DNA of 64,000 nucleotides, from NCBI GenBank assembly GCA_963969495.1, contig OZ018329.1:73001452-73065451 (forward strand), in the 5' to 3' direction. Both the position numbers and the translations under genes were made by a program. Of this stretch, positions 10,156-21,329 are shown one piece after another (position 1 is the first letter of the stretch; the number at the start of each line of letters is the position of its first letter). Origin of the DNA: Ceratothoa steindachneri. Lineage: Eukaryota; Arthropoda; Malacostraca; Isopoda; Cymothoidae. A model generated the notes under the pieces. It did not search any database and was not told the origin of the DNA. It was given only the letters and a program-made list of their open reading frames with translations.

Positions 10156-13100
10156 TCAATTGTTTTGCGTCCCTAAACGGCCACTTTTTAAGACTTTGTC
10201 TAGAATTGACTTGAACTGGTCAACAGATTCACTGTTGACAACTTCCAGTGGAAGTGCGTTCCACTTACCGCAGATACTGTAGGTGAAAAAGTTTCCACAC
10301 ATATTGCGGTTGTAACGCTTCAGTTCAAGTTTGAAGCCGTGATTGCGCGTTCTGTTCTCACTCAGTGTGAAAATATCCCGGTAGTCAACATTGTCGAACC
10401 CTCGAAGTATTTTGAAGACTTCGATGAGCTGACCACGCAGTCTACGGGTTTCCAGTGAGAACAGATCTAACTCCCTTAGTCTATCCTCATAACTTTTATG
10501 TCGGATAGAGGGAATCAGCTTGGTTGCCCTGGCTTGTACGCGTTCCAATCTCGCGATGTCCTTTCGCAATGAAGGACTCCAAAATTGTACGGCATACTCC
10601 AGGTGCGGTCGGACAAGTGAGTTGTACAGGCACAGTACAATCTCCTGGTTCCGATAACCAAACTGGCGCTTAATATAGCCTAGCATCCTTTGGGCCTTTT
10701 TCTCCGCCTCAATGCAGTTTCGAGAACTTGAGGTCACTAGTGATTGTTACACCCAAGTCCTTCTCAGTGTCGGTGGATTCAATAGCAGTGCCCTTAAGGA
10801 TATACTGAGATTGGGGGTTTCTGTGGCCGATATGCATCACTTTGCATTTGCCCACGTTAAAAGGCATTTGCCACGTGTCCGACCACTCCCCAATCTTCCC
10901 AAGATCTTCCTGAAGGCGGGCAGTATTTCCATCCTTTGCAACGTTCATACCAAGCTTGGTATCGTCGGCAAATTTGGAAATCTTGGCAACCATGTCACCG
11001 TCCATGTCGTTGACGTAAATGATAAATAGTAGTGGTCCCAGGACAGAACCTTGAGGCACCCCGCTAGTAACGGGCACCCACTCAGAAGCCTGTCCATTCA
11101 CCACCACCCATTGCCGTCTGCCACTTAGCCAGTTCTCGATCCAGCCGGCTACTTTTCCGTCTATGCCCAACGCTTGCACTTTCCGGAGAAGGCGGCGGTG
11201 TGGTACCTTATCAAAGGCTTTCTGAAAGTCTAAGTACACCACATCCACCGCCTTGTCCCGATCGTGCTCACTGAAAACGAAGTGGAAGAATTCCACAAGG
11301 TTCGTCAGGCATGACCGTTGCCTTCGGAAGCCGTGCTGGGAACTCCTCAGTAGCAGGTTTGACTCTAAATACGACGTCATTTTGTCCACTATCATGCTTT
11401 CCATGAGTTTACCGACTATCGAAGTCAGACTGATAGGTCGGTAGTTTGACGGATGGCTGGGGTCTGCTTTCTTGAAGATCGGAGTCACCTCCGCCTCACG
11501 CCAGTATCTAGGAACGCATCCGGTCTGGATTGACATGTTAAAGATAGCGCACAGATGTCGTGATACTTCATCCCACACTTCATTCAACACCTTGGATAGA
11601 AGCCCGTCCGGTCCAGGGGACTTATTCGACTTTAGGTCAGCGATCTTTTTCTTTATTTCTCCTTCGGTGAAGTCCATTGCCTCCAGCTTTTTCCCCGAGT
11701 AGGAATCCATGGGCTGGGGGATGGGACCAGACTCTTTAGTAAACACTGAAGAGAAGTAGTCATTGAGAAGGTTAGCATTTTCTGCATCTGAGTGAGTTAA
11801 TGCACCCTCCTCGTCCACTAAGGGCCCAATCCTACGATGTATTGGTTTACGGCTATTTACATAGCCGAAGAACTCCTTGGTATTCTCCTTGCAGAGTCTC
11901 GCCACTCGGGGGTCCTCAGTACGTTTAGCCGCCCTTATGCTGGACTTCACTCTCCTAGCTAGCCTCCGGTACTCGTCAAAGGCACCCAAGATCTTCGATC
12001 GCCGGTACGCATTTCTCTTTTCCCTAAGCAGTTGGCCGATTTCTCGATTAAACCACTTTGGTTGAACATAAGACCGACGGAGGCATTTCAGAGGGATGCA
12101 AATTGATTGAAGACTCATGAACTTATTTTTGAAATTGTTCCACGAATCCTCAACCTCTTCGCATACCGCTAGCCTTACATCAGTCAACCCAGCACGAAGG
12201 CTTGCAAAGTCTGCTCTTCTCAAGTCAAGTTTCCTTGATTGACTGGCAACAGACCTTACCTTCGGGATCTTGACGGTAAATCTAACTAGCTGGTGATCAC
12301 TGCCGCCGAGCTCTTCGCCTACAGAGAGATCCTCAACGATATCATCCTCAGAGGTGAAGACCAAGTCAATATATCGTCTCCTCTCGTCGGTTCTGTGACC
12401 CATTGAGTGAGGAACTCGTTGTTGGCGAACTCCAGGAGTAGCGCTCTTTCGCCACAGGCTGCTCTGGTTTCCCAGTCAACTTGTCTGTTGAAGTCGCCCA
12501 TAACGATGCACACTCTGCCTTGAACAAGCTCACCCACCAGCTGGTACAGTTCCCTGTCCTTCTCAATGGGTTGGTAAGGGGGTCTGTAAAGCAGCAGGGT
12601 CCTGTATCTGACAGGACCTATCTCTAGCTCAACGCCTAGGAGCTCGTGATCGGATATAATGTTGGAGTTCGTAGATTTTATTGTATACTTGACATACAAC
12701 ATTACACCGCCACCCTCTATGTCTGGCCTATCTTTGTGGAAGAGTCGGTAGCCAGGAACCGTGAATTCGCCTTCAAAGTCTCGGTTTGAGGTTTTTATCC
12801 ACGATTCTGTTATGGCTACCATTTCGGGTTCTTCCGTCGCTCCGAGGCCACGGAGCTCAGGAAACTTGTTTTTGATTGACCGCATTGAACGAAGAACTTT
12901 CAGGGAGTCCCCGACTGTAGGACTCCCTACGCTCTTCCCTTTCCCGGCTTGTTTGTTGGCGAGGCACCCCTCTTTGCGACCTCTAAGAAGGTCGTTCCTG
13001 GAGTGACACAGGCGTACTGGCGTACGTCCGCCCTCACTCTGGGCTGGATACTCCTTTGGGTCCTCTCTACTACATCCTGGATCATGTTCGACAGAAAGGC
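10156..13100 (-). pseudogene. CR1 ORF2: endonuclease and reverse transcriptase
   Basis: ORF2 carries out target nicking and reverse transcription. The endonuclease (12319 to about 13000) shows VAITESWIKT with the catalytic Glu, a VPGYRLFHKDRP segment, LLYRPPYQ and GDFNRQVDWET. A frameshift at about 12380 moves the frame, and GGSDHQLVRF (catalytic His) follows at about 12300. The RT in the 564-codon frame 10709-12403 shows NKSPGPDG, NYRPISLTSIVGKLME, YLDFQKAFDKVPH, SGVPQGSVLGPLLF, and FADDTKLG with the catalytic Asp pair near 10961-10972. A second frameshift at about 10720 leads into the C-terminal domain (10156-10737) with RPHLEYAVQFWSP and SYEDRLRELDLFSLETRRLRG. All catalytic motifs are present, so damage is limited to frameshifts. 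Confidence 0.93.
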
Positions 13101-13104
13101 CTTT

Positions 13105-13965
13105 CCTTTTTAAAGGAAAGATGTACCCCATCCCTTTGGTAGAGATCATTTCTACCATAAAAGGTGCGGTACGGTTCCACAAAAAAAGACCCCCTCTGCC
13201 GTACACAAATCTGCCAGGCGCCGGTTTAAAGAGACATTCATCGAGTGAGCGGTCCGTGTTGGACCTCTCCTCGGGAGCATCCCGACTACCACACGCTTGC
13301 GGGTTTTAAGCCCACAGTCGTCCACGGCACCCATGACTGTGTGGAGGATTTTATCTGTAGGGCCTACCCTACCTTCTCTCAGGTAGAGGTCGTTTCCACT
13401 GACCATCAGAGCAACGACTGAGCTCTCAGAAATCTGTGATTTCTCAGCCTCTACTCTGATGTGGTGGTTAACACATCCTGGCAGGCAGCTTACCTTCACA
13501 CTAGTGCGAAGGCGGGCCGCTAGCAGGGGCTGCTGACCCCGTGCTTGAGAATCACCAATAAGGGTGACTCTTGCACATTTGTCAGCAGGCGACTTAGTCT
13601 TTCCTCTCGGAAGCGACTTGCCACTTTCCTCTTGTATCTCTACATTTTTCTTTTTCTTCTTCTTCATCTTATTTTTCTTGTCTTCATTTGTTTTCTCTTC
13701 TTCTGTTTCTCTTTTCTCTTCTTCTCTTTCCACTTTCCCTTGTGCACCAGTAACGCTTGAATCCTCTACACTGAGGTGAGCTTCATTAAGGTCGTTTTTC
13801 TTCTTTTACTTCTTCTCATTTGTTTCTCCGCATGGCTGAAGTGGGACTGCCAATGCAGTTTCACCTCCTTGAGCTGGAGTCACATCGGCGGAACCACCCA
13901 AGTCAGTGGGACTCTCGTCTCGAGATTGAGCTGACTGGGCCTCTAGTTTAGAGGCTCTTAGATAG
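13105..13965 (-). pseudogene. CR1 ORF1 with SGNH/GDSL esterase domain, truncated
   Basis: ORF1 of many CR1 elements carries an SGNH-type esterase fold of debated role, possibly lipid or chaperone related. Here the 193-codon frame 13152-13733 starts with a strongly charged Lys/Glu segment encoded by a TTC-rich stretch, then VTLIGDSQARG (block I, catalytic Ser, residues 57-66), VSGND (block III, residues 111-115) and RRVVVGMLPR-like sequence. In the adjoining frame, near 13116-13148, DLYQRDGVHLS supplies the Asp-x-x-His of block V. Upstream coding continues to about 13965 (LRASKLEAQSAQS), with a stop near 13805, and fuses to relic copy C. It is 5'-truncated and frameshifted. Confidence 0.85.
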
Positions 13966-15085
13966 CATATCTTCCTGCAGCACCGAGGTGATATCGTTGA
14001 TGTCCAAGCCAAATAGTGTGATATTGAAGACACTTCCCTGTGAATGCCCTCTTCCTAACCTATTGGACATGAGTTTCCTCTTTCATGCGTACGAAGAAAT
14101 GACTCTCTCACAGAAGGCAAGTCTTTCCTCTAGCCATAGTGTGGAGTGTCTCTATGATACCGCATCAACATGTGGCATCGTAGGACTTTCCCCTAACAAA
14201 AACAAAAAGACACTAGTGATTGGTGTTTATGAAGGAAGACATCTCATATAACATTTATTAACCTAAGCAAAGAATACGAGGTGGAACTTTCAAAAGCCGC
14301 ACTGCGCTTAGAAGATAGGTTTCATCTGTCCAGGAAGTAAGCTAACCGAACATTAACCAATTTCTGCATAAACTTTCACATACAGGAAGTTAAAAAAGTT
14401 GTGAAAATAAAGCATAGTATTCATTCGCCAGGAATCTGGGTGGGGAAGGGGGAATACATTTCGTTCAGATCTTATTGAACAAGGCAATGAAGCTATGCCT
14501 CGCTTGCCACAGCATCGAAGAATGGCCAAAAGGATATCCTCCGGCCACGGACGTTATTCACGTTGAATGGTTCCCCGCCTCAGAAAGTGAAGTCCAGTTA
14601 ACGGCCTTCAGTGAATGCATCACATAGTTTAAATGCTAGTGAGCAGCATCCTAGCTTGAGAATGCAGAGGAAACATCACGAAGGATTTTGGCAAGGAGGT
14701 GAGGTCTTGAGTTATCGGTCTTGTCTTCTTAAAAGGCGGAAGGTGGGTCCTACGAGAACTTGCCCGAAATCCTTTTGACGCGCTTCCACACCTCTACAAG
14801 AGGTGCTTTCCTGTTAAGTGAAGATTTGCCACAATTCACATACTTTTTCTAACAGAATACAATTTGATCGCGTAAGGCCTTGGAGCAGTTAGCATATACT
14901 TCGGGTTAACCCGAATAGGCACGTCTGCAACTTATATTAGAACGGCTGAAGCGGCGGTAATGTTAACACCGTGGCAATGGCATAAATGCCTTGACGCGGT
15001 AGCGATACTAACCGGCACGCACCGACTCAGAGAGCCCGTTACGATCGAACGTGACGAAAAGTGTAGAATTCGGTCTCCCATAATC

Positions 15086-15414
15086 CGCGCTATACTACCC
15101 AGGACCAATCAAGCTTGCTATTTTGCAACATGCAGGCTTTAAATAATTTTGCTTTTAGAGGTTCTAAAGCAGCGCGAAGTAGTTGATCACGGCCTTAAAT
15201 ATAGTTAGGAGCAATAATGAGGGGATACTCTTAGAAAAAGGGGGTGCATAAAGAGACTAAGGGAACGCACAGGGTCCCCATTCCATGCAAAAAGAGTTCA
15301 AGTAAACTCACTTATACGCATTTTTCCCTTGGGTCGGTACCCGGCGTAGATCGGATGGCTGCGGCTACGACGAACCATCCTCAAAGTAATGAGGACAACA
15401 CTGTTCATGGGGTT
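15086..15414. other. No gene recognised
   Basis: Moderate GC sequence between relic copy C and the minisatellite. A 61-codon open frame at 15244-15429 runs into the repeat and has no motif. Confidence 0.45.
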
Positions 15415-15975
15415 GCATCGTCAAAATGAGTGATCTGGATGATACTGGCGATGAATGGATATCGTCTAAATGATGCAGGTTCCAGTTGCCTAAGAGAAGC
15501 ATCGTCAAAATTACAGGGGGACTAAAGAAGAGGAGGCACCGTCAAAGCGATACTCATGACAGTGATCAGGATTGAGCATCGTCAGCGTGATGCGCCTAAT
15601 ACTCTGTGTGACAAGGCAACGCCAAAATTATTCAAAGGATACCGGTCGTGAGAGGCTATCGTCAAGATGTGGATGACACTGGCAGTGAAGAGTAATCATC
15701 AACATGATGCAAATGACACGATGTGAGAAGGCACAGTCAAAAGACACTGGTCGTAAAAATAACAATTGCTATAAGAGATCATCTACAAAGTGATGAAGAG
15801 GATGTTGACCGTAGAGAAACATCATCAGTGATGCATGTAATACTGAGTGTGAGCAGGGCAAGATGCAAATGGACATGAAGCATCGTTGAAGTGCTGCGGA
15901 TAACACTGGCCGTAGGAATGCATCATCAAGGTGATACGGATGACAGTGACTGGGCAGCCCTATCCAAGTGATGAG
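15415..15975. repeat. Diverged ~40-bp minisatellite
   Basis: About 13-14 imperfect tandem units with a phrase close to GCATCGTCAAAATGATGCGG followed by ATGACACTGGCCGTGAGAA. Clear unit starts are at about 15415, 15499, 15536, 15576, 15617, 15657, 15694, 15731, 15779, 15821, 15879 and 15919. Units vary in length (roughly 35-45 bp) and differ by many substitutions, so the array is old. Open frames through it are not in one period-consistent frame and are unlikely to be coding. Confidence 0.8.
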
Positions 15976-17690
15976 CACGAGAGAAACTGCGAGAATGTTG
16001 TGCCAAAATGCATAAGACCGTGTACAATCCTTTGGTGCTGCATTTTTTGATCTCGAACATATCAGTAAAACGGAGGGGTGAAATAGGGCGACGGAAGCTG
16101 TTATCGAAGGGAATTTATACCGAATTCATTGCTCGGGAAACTTGGTTCTCGAGGGAAAATGATTCCATTTGGGGGCGTACGAAAAGATTAGGTAAATTCT
16201 CTGTCATACACTTTCATTTCCGACTCTTTTGCACTCTTAATCGCCGAGATTCTTCTGTCGGTTTTCTTTTTATAGTTATTTCGTCACGCAATGCCTTCTT
16301 TCTATCCTCTCCTTTGCACAAAGTAGTTCCCATGAATGCTTTGCTGACTAGCGCCCTTGTTTGTATGCGCGAACTTCCCTTCCCATGCCCCATCCCAATT
16401 TGGGGCAGGCTTTACCTTCAACAGGCTTGCTTCCTATTGTTTTTATCTTCATTTGAGCGTTTCTTTATCAATTCTTATGTACCCTTCCTTTTAATATTCA
16501 GTGCCTTCATATTCGCATTCCTCGTCTAGCCATTTTTTATTCGCTTTCTTTTTTGCCTTTTTTTATCTGACAAGGGGGTGAAAGATCGCAAATTTGAAGT
16601 TGTAGTTTTTACCAATTTGTTCAAGGGGGTTTCTAATATTCCTCCTAAAGTCAAATTTTGTGGCATGGAGAGGTATTATTGCGGTCTTTGCCATTCTTAA
16701 CTGTACCATCCTTCCTCCTCTTTCTTTACCTTTCATCTGATTGTCCTTCGTTTATTTATCTACGGAATAAAATGTCTTTGTTGGTTACACCAGTATCCTT
16801 TATTTACTAAAAAAATACAGCTTCCATTTTTATCCTTAATTTCTGATTTTTCCTCAGTGATGTACAGGAAAGAATTCCCCCGAGGCATCTTTTGCTTTCA
16901 CCATTTTACTTCTTTGTGATGGATGCGGCACATGTAAGCATTTTAGACGTATACTATACAAACCAATCAAAAGAACTATGGTCAGTATTCTCTTTAGGAT
17001 TAATACTCTCTCGTGGATTCTGAGCCATTAACTGCCTTGAGAATAGTTATCAAAAGTCCTATAATTACTATGGTTCGAGATACTTCAACTATTGATCCCA
17101 GCCATTTTGGAGCATAGAAATTCCTAATTTTATTTAGCATCAGTGAACAAAGAGCTGCAAAGAAAGGCAACTCTTCTAGCAGTTTTTACCGGTTCGAGCT
17201 CCGCCCTAACCTATGTCTTAATTGGGTGTTAGGCTTGCCTTCGTCACCTCGCCTTTCTCTCAGTACAGATGCATACACTTCCCCGGCTCATAAATGGCGA
17301 TATAAATTTTTCTCTGCGGGTGATACTGACATTCCTTTGTATAATTCAATGCAAGCGCTTTGTAAAGGCGTCCCCAAAAGGTAATGTATAAATATGGAGT
17401 TTCGTATTTTACATTTATAACCTTAAAAATGAGGTTAACTATGCACATCCAACGCATTAGTCTTTTTTCTAATCAAATATGTAGATCCATACAAAATACA
17501 TAGCAAGCAATGAAGGAATCACTAACTGTTGGCGTGACTTTCTTTACATAAATTAAAAAATCAGGATTATAATTTACGTGCCATAACGGCCTAGCCGAGT
17601 GAAAACACCGATTCTAATTACAGCAGGTACGATAAGGTGTTGGATGACTTCTCGTTTCAGATCATCTTTAAGTCAACTGGCATACGATGA
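15976..17690. other. No gene recognised; one 173-codon open frame
   Basis: The longest unexplained open frame of the window is 16008-16529, plus strand, 173 codons, starting at the end of the minisatellite and ending in a hydrophobic, Phe/Leu-rich stretch (about residues 85-173). I recognise no family. At this composition roughly one open frame of that length is expected by chance in 64 kb, so I do not call a gene. The remainder is AT-rich and featureless to the eye. Confidence 0.5.
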
Positions 17691-17696
17691 GGATGC

Positions 17697-17738
17697 ATCA
17701 TCAAAATGAATGATCTGGATGACACTGCCAACACAGTA
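17697..17738. repeat. Solo unit of the ~40-bp minisatellite
   Basis: GCATCATCAAAATGAATGAT followed by CTGGATGACACTGCC is almost identical to the first array unit at 15415, 2.3 kb away. It is a single unit with no neighbours of the same kind. Confidence 0.75.
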
Positions 17739-17744
17739 AAGAAA

Positions 17745-17885
17745 AGGAGATAGATGTAGTATTACAGCCACCAGCAACACTTATTTTGTCACGAGAGTTT
17801 CAGCAAGTTGTCCGGGAGCCATTCCGGAATAACGAAAGCCGTTTGCTGATAGAAGATTAAGACTAGCCGTTTATGTCCAACGCAA
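17745..17885 (-). pseudogene. LINE RT fragment, same family as 33212-33780
   Basis: On the minus strand this reads EWLPDNLLKLS and a CCWWL-like segment, matching KWLSDNLLKLN...VTGGY at 33580-33710. Nucleotide matches such as GCCACCAGCAACAC versus GCCACCAGTAACAC support it. It covers only the linker after the catalytic RT core of a non-LTR element. Confidence 0.6.
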
Positions 17886-18060
17886 ATAGAAAATTTATAA
17901 GCGTCTTAACCAACGACGCTAGGGAGAATGAATTAGATTTGCATCTCATTGGCATAGAAATAAAATAATAAACCGAATTGACAAATAAGTAATACCAAAT
18001 GGAAGACTATGCATGCGAAAAAAGAGTGGGCAAAGAACCGAGCCGAGACTTGTAGAACAC

Positions 18061-18382
18061 CGAAACGCACTTTCGCAGCCCCGATCCGTCCCGATATGAA
18101 CAGACCGAGAACGAAGTGGTAGATCCAAGCCAAAATGTACTTTAGAAGCCATATACATGTATACCAGTCCCTCGTATGAACAGACCGAGGGCGATATGGT
18201 ACGAGTAGATACAAGTGGAACCGAAACGCACTTTCGCAGCCCCGATCCGTCCCGATATGAACAGACCGAGAACGAAGTGGTAGATCCAAGCCAAAATGTA
18301 CTTTAGAAGCCATATACATGTATACCAGTCCCTCGTATGAACAGACCGAGGGCGATATGGTACGAGTAGATACAAGTGGAAC
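18061..18382. repeat. 161-bp tandem duplication, 2 units
   Basis: Two essentially identical adjacent units (18061-18221 and 18222-18382). Each contains two copies of TATGAACAGACCGAG and the near-palindrome ACATGTATACC, so each unit is itself built from two diverged half-units. Open frames in the region read through both units but lack recognisable motifs. High identity indicates a recent duplication. Confidence 0.92.
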
Positions 18383-18796
18383 CAGTCAAATGTGGTTTCA
18401 GAATCCATCAGAAATTCGTGAAGACGATGAAGAAGCGGGCATGATCGAGAGAATATCCAAGAAGGCAAGGCCGACCACCATCAGCAGCTTGTCGAAGGCA
18501 GCAGCTTACATTTGAGAAGGAAGATCCAGTGGGGTGTCCATCCTTGAGACAGGACCGGAATATCATCCTTGGGGAAACCCAGGTGATAAAGAACCCTTAC
18601 TAGGACCAGCCTTTCAGGGACAAGTGACGTTGATAAAAGAGGAAACAAACCGGGGCACCAAAGAATGCTCTTAAAAATTGTGGTGGAGTTAAGGAAAATG
18701 ACAATGTGGAAAATCGTATGGCTCGAGTATTCAGGCGTTGCAGGGGACCCTGAAGGCGCGTTACTCTCCAATACAGGAAGACCAAAAAAAACCCGG

Positions 18797-18880
18797 ACCC
18801 CAAACTTCAATAGGCTTCATTTCATAATTATTTATCCAATTAAGAAATGAAGCCTATCGAAATGTGAGGCCTGTTTGGGG
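18797..18880. repeat. Inverted repeat with 14-bp perfect inner stem
   Basis: ATAGGCTTCATTTC at 18810-18823 is perfectly complementary to 18844-18857, with a 20-nt loop. Outside it, CCCCAAAC (from about 18798) pairs with GTTTGGGG (to about 18880). It could be a small foldback element or MITE remnant. Confidence 0.75.
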
Positions 18881-19090
18881 GTGATTCACCCTATACATGA
18901 CCAGGTTCCCTTGCGGGATACTCCTCTGCAAGGGGGCTCGAACTCACGCTTCCCAACTCCTGTGCTCTTGGACCGACTTGTCCATGGGCGCTGCCATGCG
19001 CCATCCTCACCCCAATATTTATGCCGGAAGAGATTTGCCATTACCGTTCGTTCCATTTGTGGCTCATTTATATTAATCGTGATCCTTCTA

Positions 19091-19196
19091 CAGGGTGTCC
19101 CAAAAGTCCCAAAACTTGAATAACTTTTATATGGAATTCCCCTCCATTTTATTAGATTGTTTTCCCCAATAGTCGTGTGGAGTTTGTACCACCCTG
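19091..19196. mobile_element. Short TA-flanked MITE, about 106 bp
   Basis: Ends are CAGGGTGTCCCAAAA on the left and, reverse-complemented, CAGGGTGGTACAAAC on the right, each next to TA (19089-19090 and 19197-19198). The terminus resembles the MITE at 22654-22886. No coding capacity. The call rests on the short termini and TA flanks. Confidence 0.6.
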
Positions 19197-19422
19197 TATT
19201 TATTTATTTCATCTTCGGTCAGTTGACTCGTTCACTCTTCCATGGTATATCCCGGTTGGATTACACCTCATGTTTTAATCTTGCTACGACCATGGCACGT
19301 CAGGACAATTACTCGACCAAAGTCAAATGGTCAATATCAAAATTTCGAAGTCAACAAATGGAAGCTTACAAACACAAAAGCGGCAAAATGCAGTCAGGAA
19401 AACATTTACAAAAACAAGGTCA

Positions 19423-19690
19423 AAAGACCTAAGTCGCGTGCTCTCAATTATTCTGACTTATGACCTTAAGACGTTCAAAATTTTAACAAGTGGGGCAATC
19501 CGACCCATATTTAGTTTTCTTTTAATAGTTACCGTACTAACCTTGGTAGGACCTTGGCAATTAGATTATTCGAAAGAAAATGTAAAACAACATAAGGGTT
19601 TCAAATTTCGTTAGAATCGGCTGAATAGTTACGATTTTATTGCCCCGAAACCCATTGAAAAGTAAAATGTTTACCACCTGACCGAACAAC
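19423..19690. repeat. Dispersed repeat R-c, copy 1
   Basis: Matches 47909-48125 in the same orientation: shared GACCTAAGTCGCGTGCTCTC, then ACAACATAAGG, GGTTTCAAATTT/GGTTCAAATTT, and a run ending in ATTGAAAAGTAAAAT. The 47.9-kb copy is about 50 bp shorter, having an internal deletion. It is non-coding; the parent family is unknown. Confidence 0.75.
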
Positions 19691-20639
19691 ATAGTAAATT
19701 ATAAAGTCGCGTCCACGCAACTAAAAAACATGGCACAGAAACCGAAGCTAAACAAATAGTGACAGGGATCAAGGCAAATAAAGTCTGCTCGATCATAGCT
19801 CCATGAACAAGCTTGTAAAGGAATATGTAGGCATTTAAGGGTAAAATTTGAAAATAATTCTGAAGGAAGCAAACCTACCACACACACGCATCATGTAACT
19901 CGCACCTTTAAGGGTTTCCCGCTATGGCTGACCTACCTAACCTACCTCGACCTTTGGCAATTCCAGTTTCTGCATATCTCGCTCAAATGGACCGACTTCG
20001 ATTTCTGCCAATCAGGTCGGATGGAAGGAGCCTGTTTTGCATTTCTCAGAACCTTCTGTCATACTGGGGAATCAGAACTTAACTCCACATTCTTTCATGC
20101 AGCTGAGACAGATAAAAATGGCCATCAAATCAAGCTGGTTCTATTTCTCCCTACTTTTGCCCTTCACTTAAGTCACATTCAACATACACTCCAGTCTACA
20201 GTGGGATTCTACCTCCGCAACCTGAGTGAGAGGTACTGACATTAACCAGCGAGCCACGATGAATAAAATTAACTATATGCGAGCGGAATAAGGGGGGTGG
20301 GGAGATACATTAGTGAATTTAAGGTGCAATAGCAACGAGGTACTATCTAATACTTGACAAATTATACCACAATCTACTCTTTTTTTAAAATACTGGTTTT
20401 CTTCCCAGGAAAATTTAATAGAATATTTTTTTTAAATAATGCCTCTGATAGTGCCCAACTTTCATTTCATAGAACAGATAAAAATTGCTGAGGAAAGTAG
20501 GGTATTTGAAGAAAAGGTGTGTCCAAAATTAGACAACGGTAAGTATAAATGCAGCCATAACCAGAAAACAACAAATAGTTCATAGACAATTGAAAAAATA
20601 TATTAATAGTATATTGGCCCTTGTACTGAATGACATGCA
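19691..20639. other. No gene recognised
   Basis: AT-rich sequence with short open frames only (up to 72 codons, 20021-20239), none with a known motif. Confidence 0.45.
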
Positions 20640-20960
20640 CATCTTCGGCCTCAGGACTTTATCAACGTGTCGCGTTGTTCTGACATGATTTTATTCCATT
20701 CTTCTTCCAATTTTTGCCAGAGATCTTCAACATTCGTCGATTTCCCAGCAATATCCTTACCACCGAATATCTCATTGTCTTTTTCACCGAGGTATATCAG
20801 GGCCCTGCGTAGGCCAGTTCATCTTGTCACGATTTTCAGCATCCAAGAACTGCTCCACCGTATTTTGGTGTACGGCACGGTACATTGTCCTGCATAAAAA
20901 CAAGGTTTCGTACTGCCGATGTTTGGAGAGAATGGGTCATATGTTCAAGGAGGCAGATTT
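20640..20960 (-). pseudogene. Tc1-like transposase relic (C-terminal)
   Basis: Minus-strand reading gives FMQDNVPCRTPK (the Asp-Asn around the second catalytic Asp of Tc1/IS630 transposases, about 20875-20910). It is followed, after frame changes, by NWPTQGPDIPR (usually WPxQSPDLNPIE) at about 20805-20830, and a tail with a VEDLWQKLEEEW-like segment at about 20690-20740. Several frameshifts are needed. The N-terminal helix-turn-helix part is not seen. Confidence 0.72.
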
Positions 20961-21241
20961 TTGTATACCGTAGCGTCTACGTTGCCGCGTTACGGACGAG
21001 AGGACAGACTTCATCACTTGAATAAATGCCCCACACCATAAGACTGCTCGGGAATGCGGCAATCAATATTTCACCTTACCACGCCTTACATACTGATTTC
21101 CATCCGATCCAAACAAATTAAATTGCTTTTGTCGCTACATAACACACTTTTCAGCACTCCAAATTGAAGCACTTCTTCATGACAAGCAGCACCAGCCGTC
21201 TCACCGATTTGTGTTTTTCAATAATATTTTTGTATAATGTA

Positions 21242-21246
<5 letters not shown>

Positions 21247-21320
<74 letters not shown>
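21247..21320. repeat. (AT)n microsatellite
   Basis: About 37 uninterrupted AT units lying directly upstream of the LINE fragment at 21330. Confidence 0.98.
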
Positions 21321-21322
<2 letters not shown>

Positions 21323-21329
21323 TCACTTG

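Larger units (their letters stand above)
10045..13965 (-). mobile_element. CR1 LINE, about 3.9 kb, nested in copy C
   Basis: A minus-strand CR1-clade retrotransposon with most of ORF1 and all of ORF2. The 3' end (lower coordinates) has a GTT-rich tail (AACAACAACAACAAGG at 10047-10062 on the plus strand). The 5' end at about 13965 is truncated inside ORF1. Both ends join relic copy C: on the left the relic stops at its equivalent of 26010, on the right it resumes at about 26030. AGATAG occurs at 10039-10044 and 13960-13965 and may be a 6-bp target duplication, with about 20 bp of target lost. Only a few frameshifts break the coding sequence, so it is younger than its host relic. Confidence 0.92.
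9878..15085 (-). mobile_element. Family X LINE copy C, decayed and interrupted
   Basis: A heavily mutated minus-strand relic in two arms around a nested CR1. The left arm (9878-10044) matches 25790-26010 of copy B, for example around CTCCACCACATCC and TGCTTCGGCATAGC. The right arm (about 13966-14600) matches 26040-26780 through the RT region (GCAGCACCGAGGTGAT, ACACTTCCCTG, CTATGATACCGCATCA, GCCAGGAATCTGGG). A segment at about 14870-15085 matches the gag region 28540-28715 (GGCCTTGGAGCA, ACTTCGGGT, GCACGCACCGACTCAG). The endonuclease part is missing between the last two. No frame survives. Confidence 0.85.

Noticed and set aside
13545..13779. Phe/Leu/Ser-rich membrane-like open frames
   Set aside because: They are antisense translations of the Lys/Glu-rich segment of CR1 ORF1.
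15415..15975. CRISPR-like array
   Set aside because: Units are contiguous diverged tandem repeats with no constant repeat and unique spacers, in a eukaryotic context.
15769..15978. His/Leu-rich repeat protein in the 40-bp array
   Set aside because: Shadow of a diverged tandem repeat with no conserved frame.
16008..16529. 173-codon open frame as a candidate host gene
   Set aside because: No recognisable domain, no repeat relationship, and one such frame is expected by chance in 64 kb; kept only as a note.
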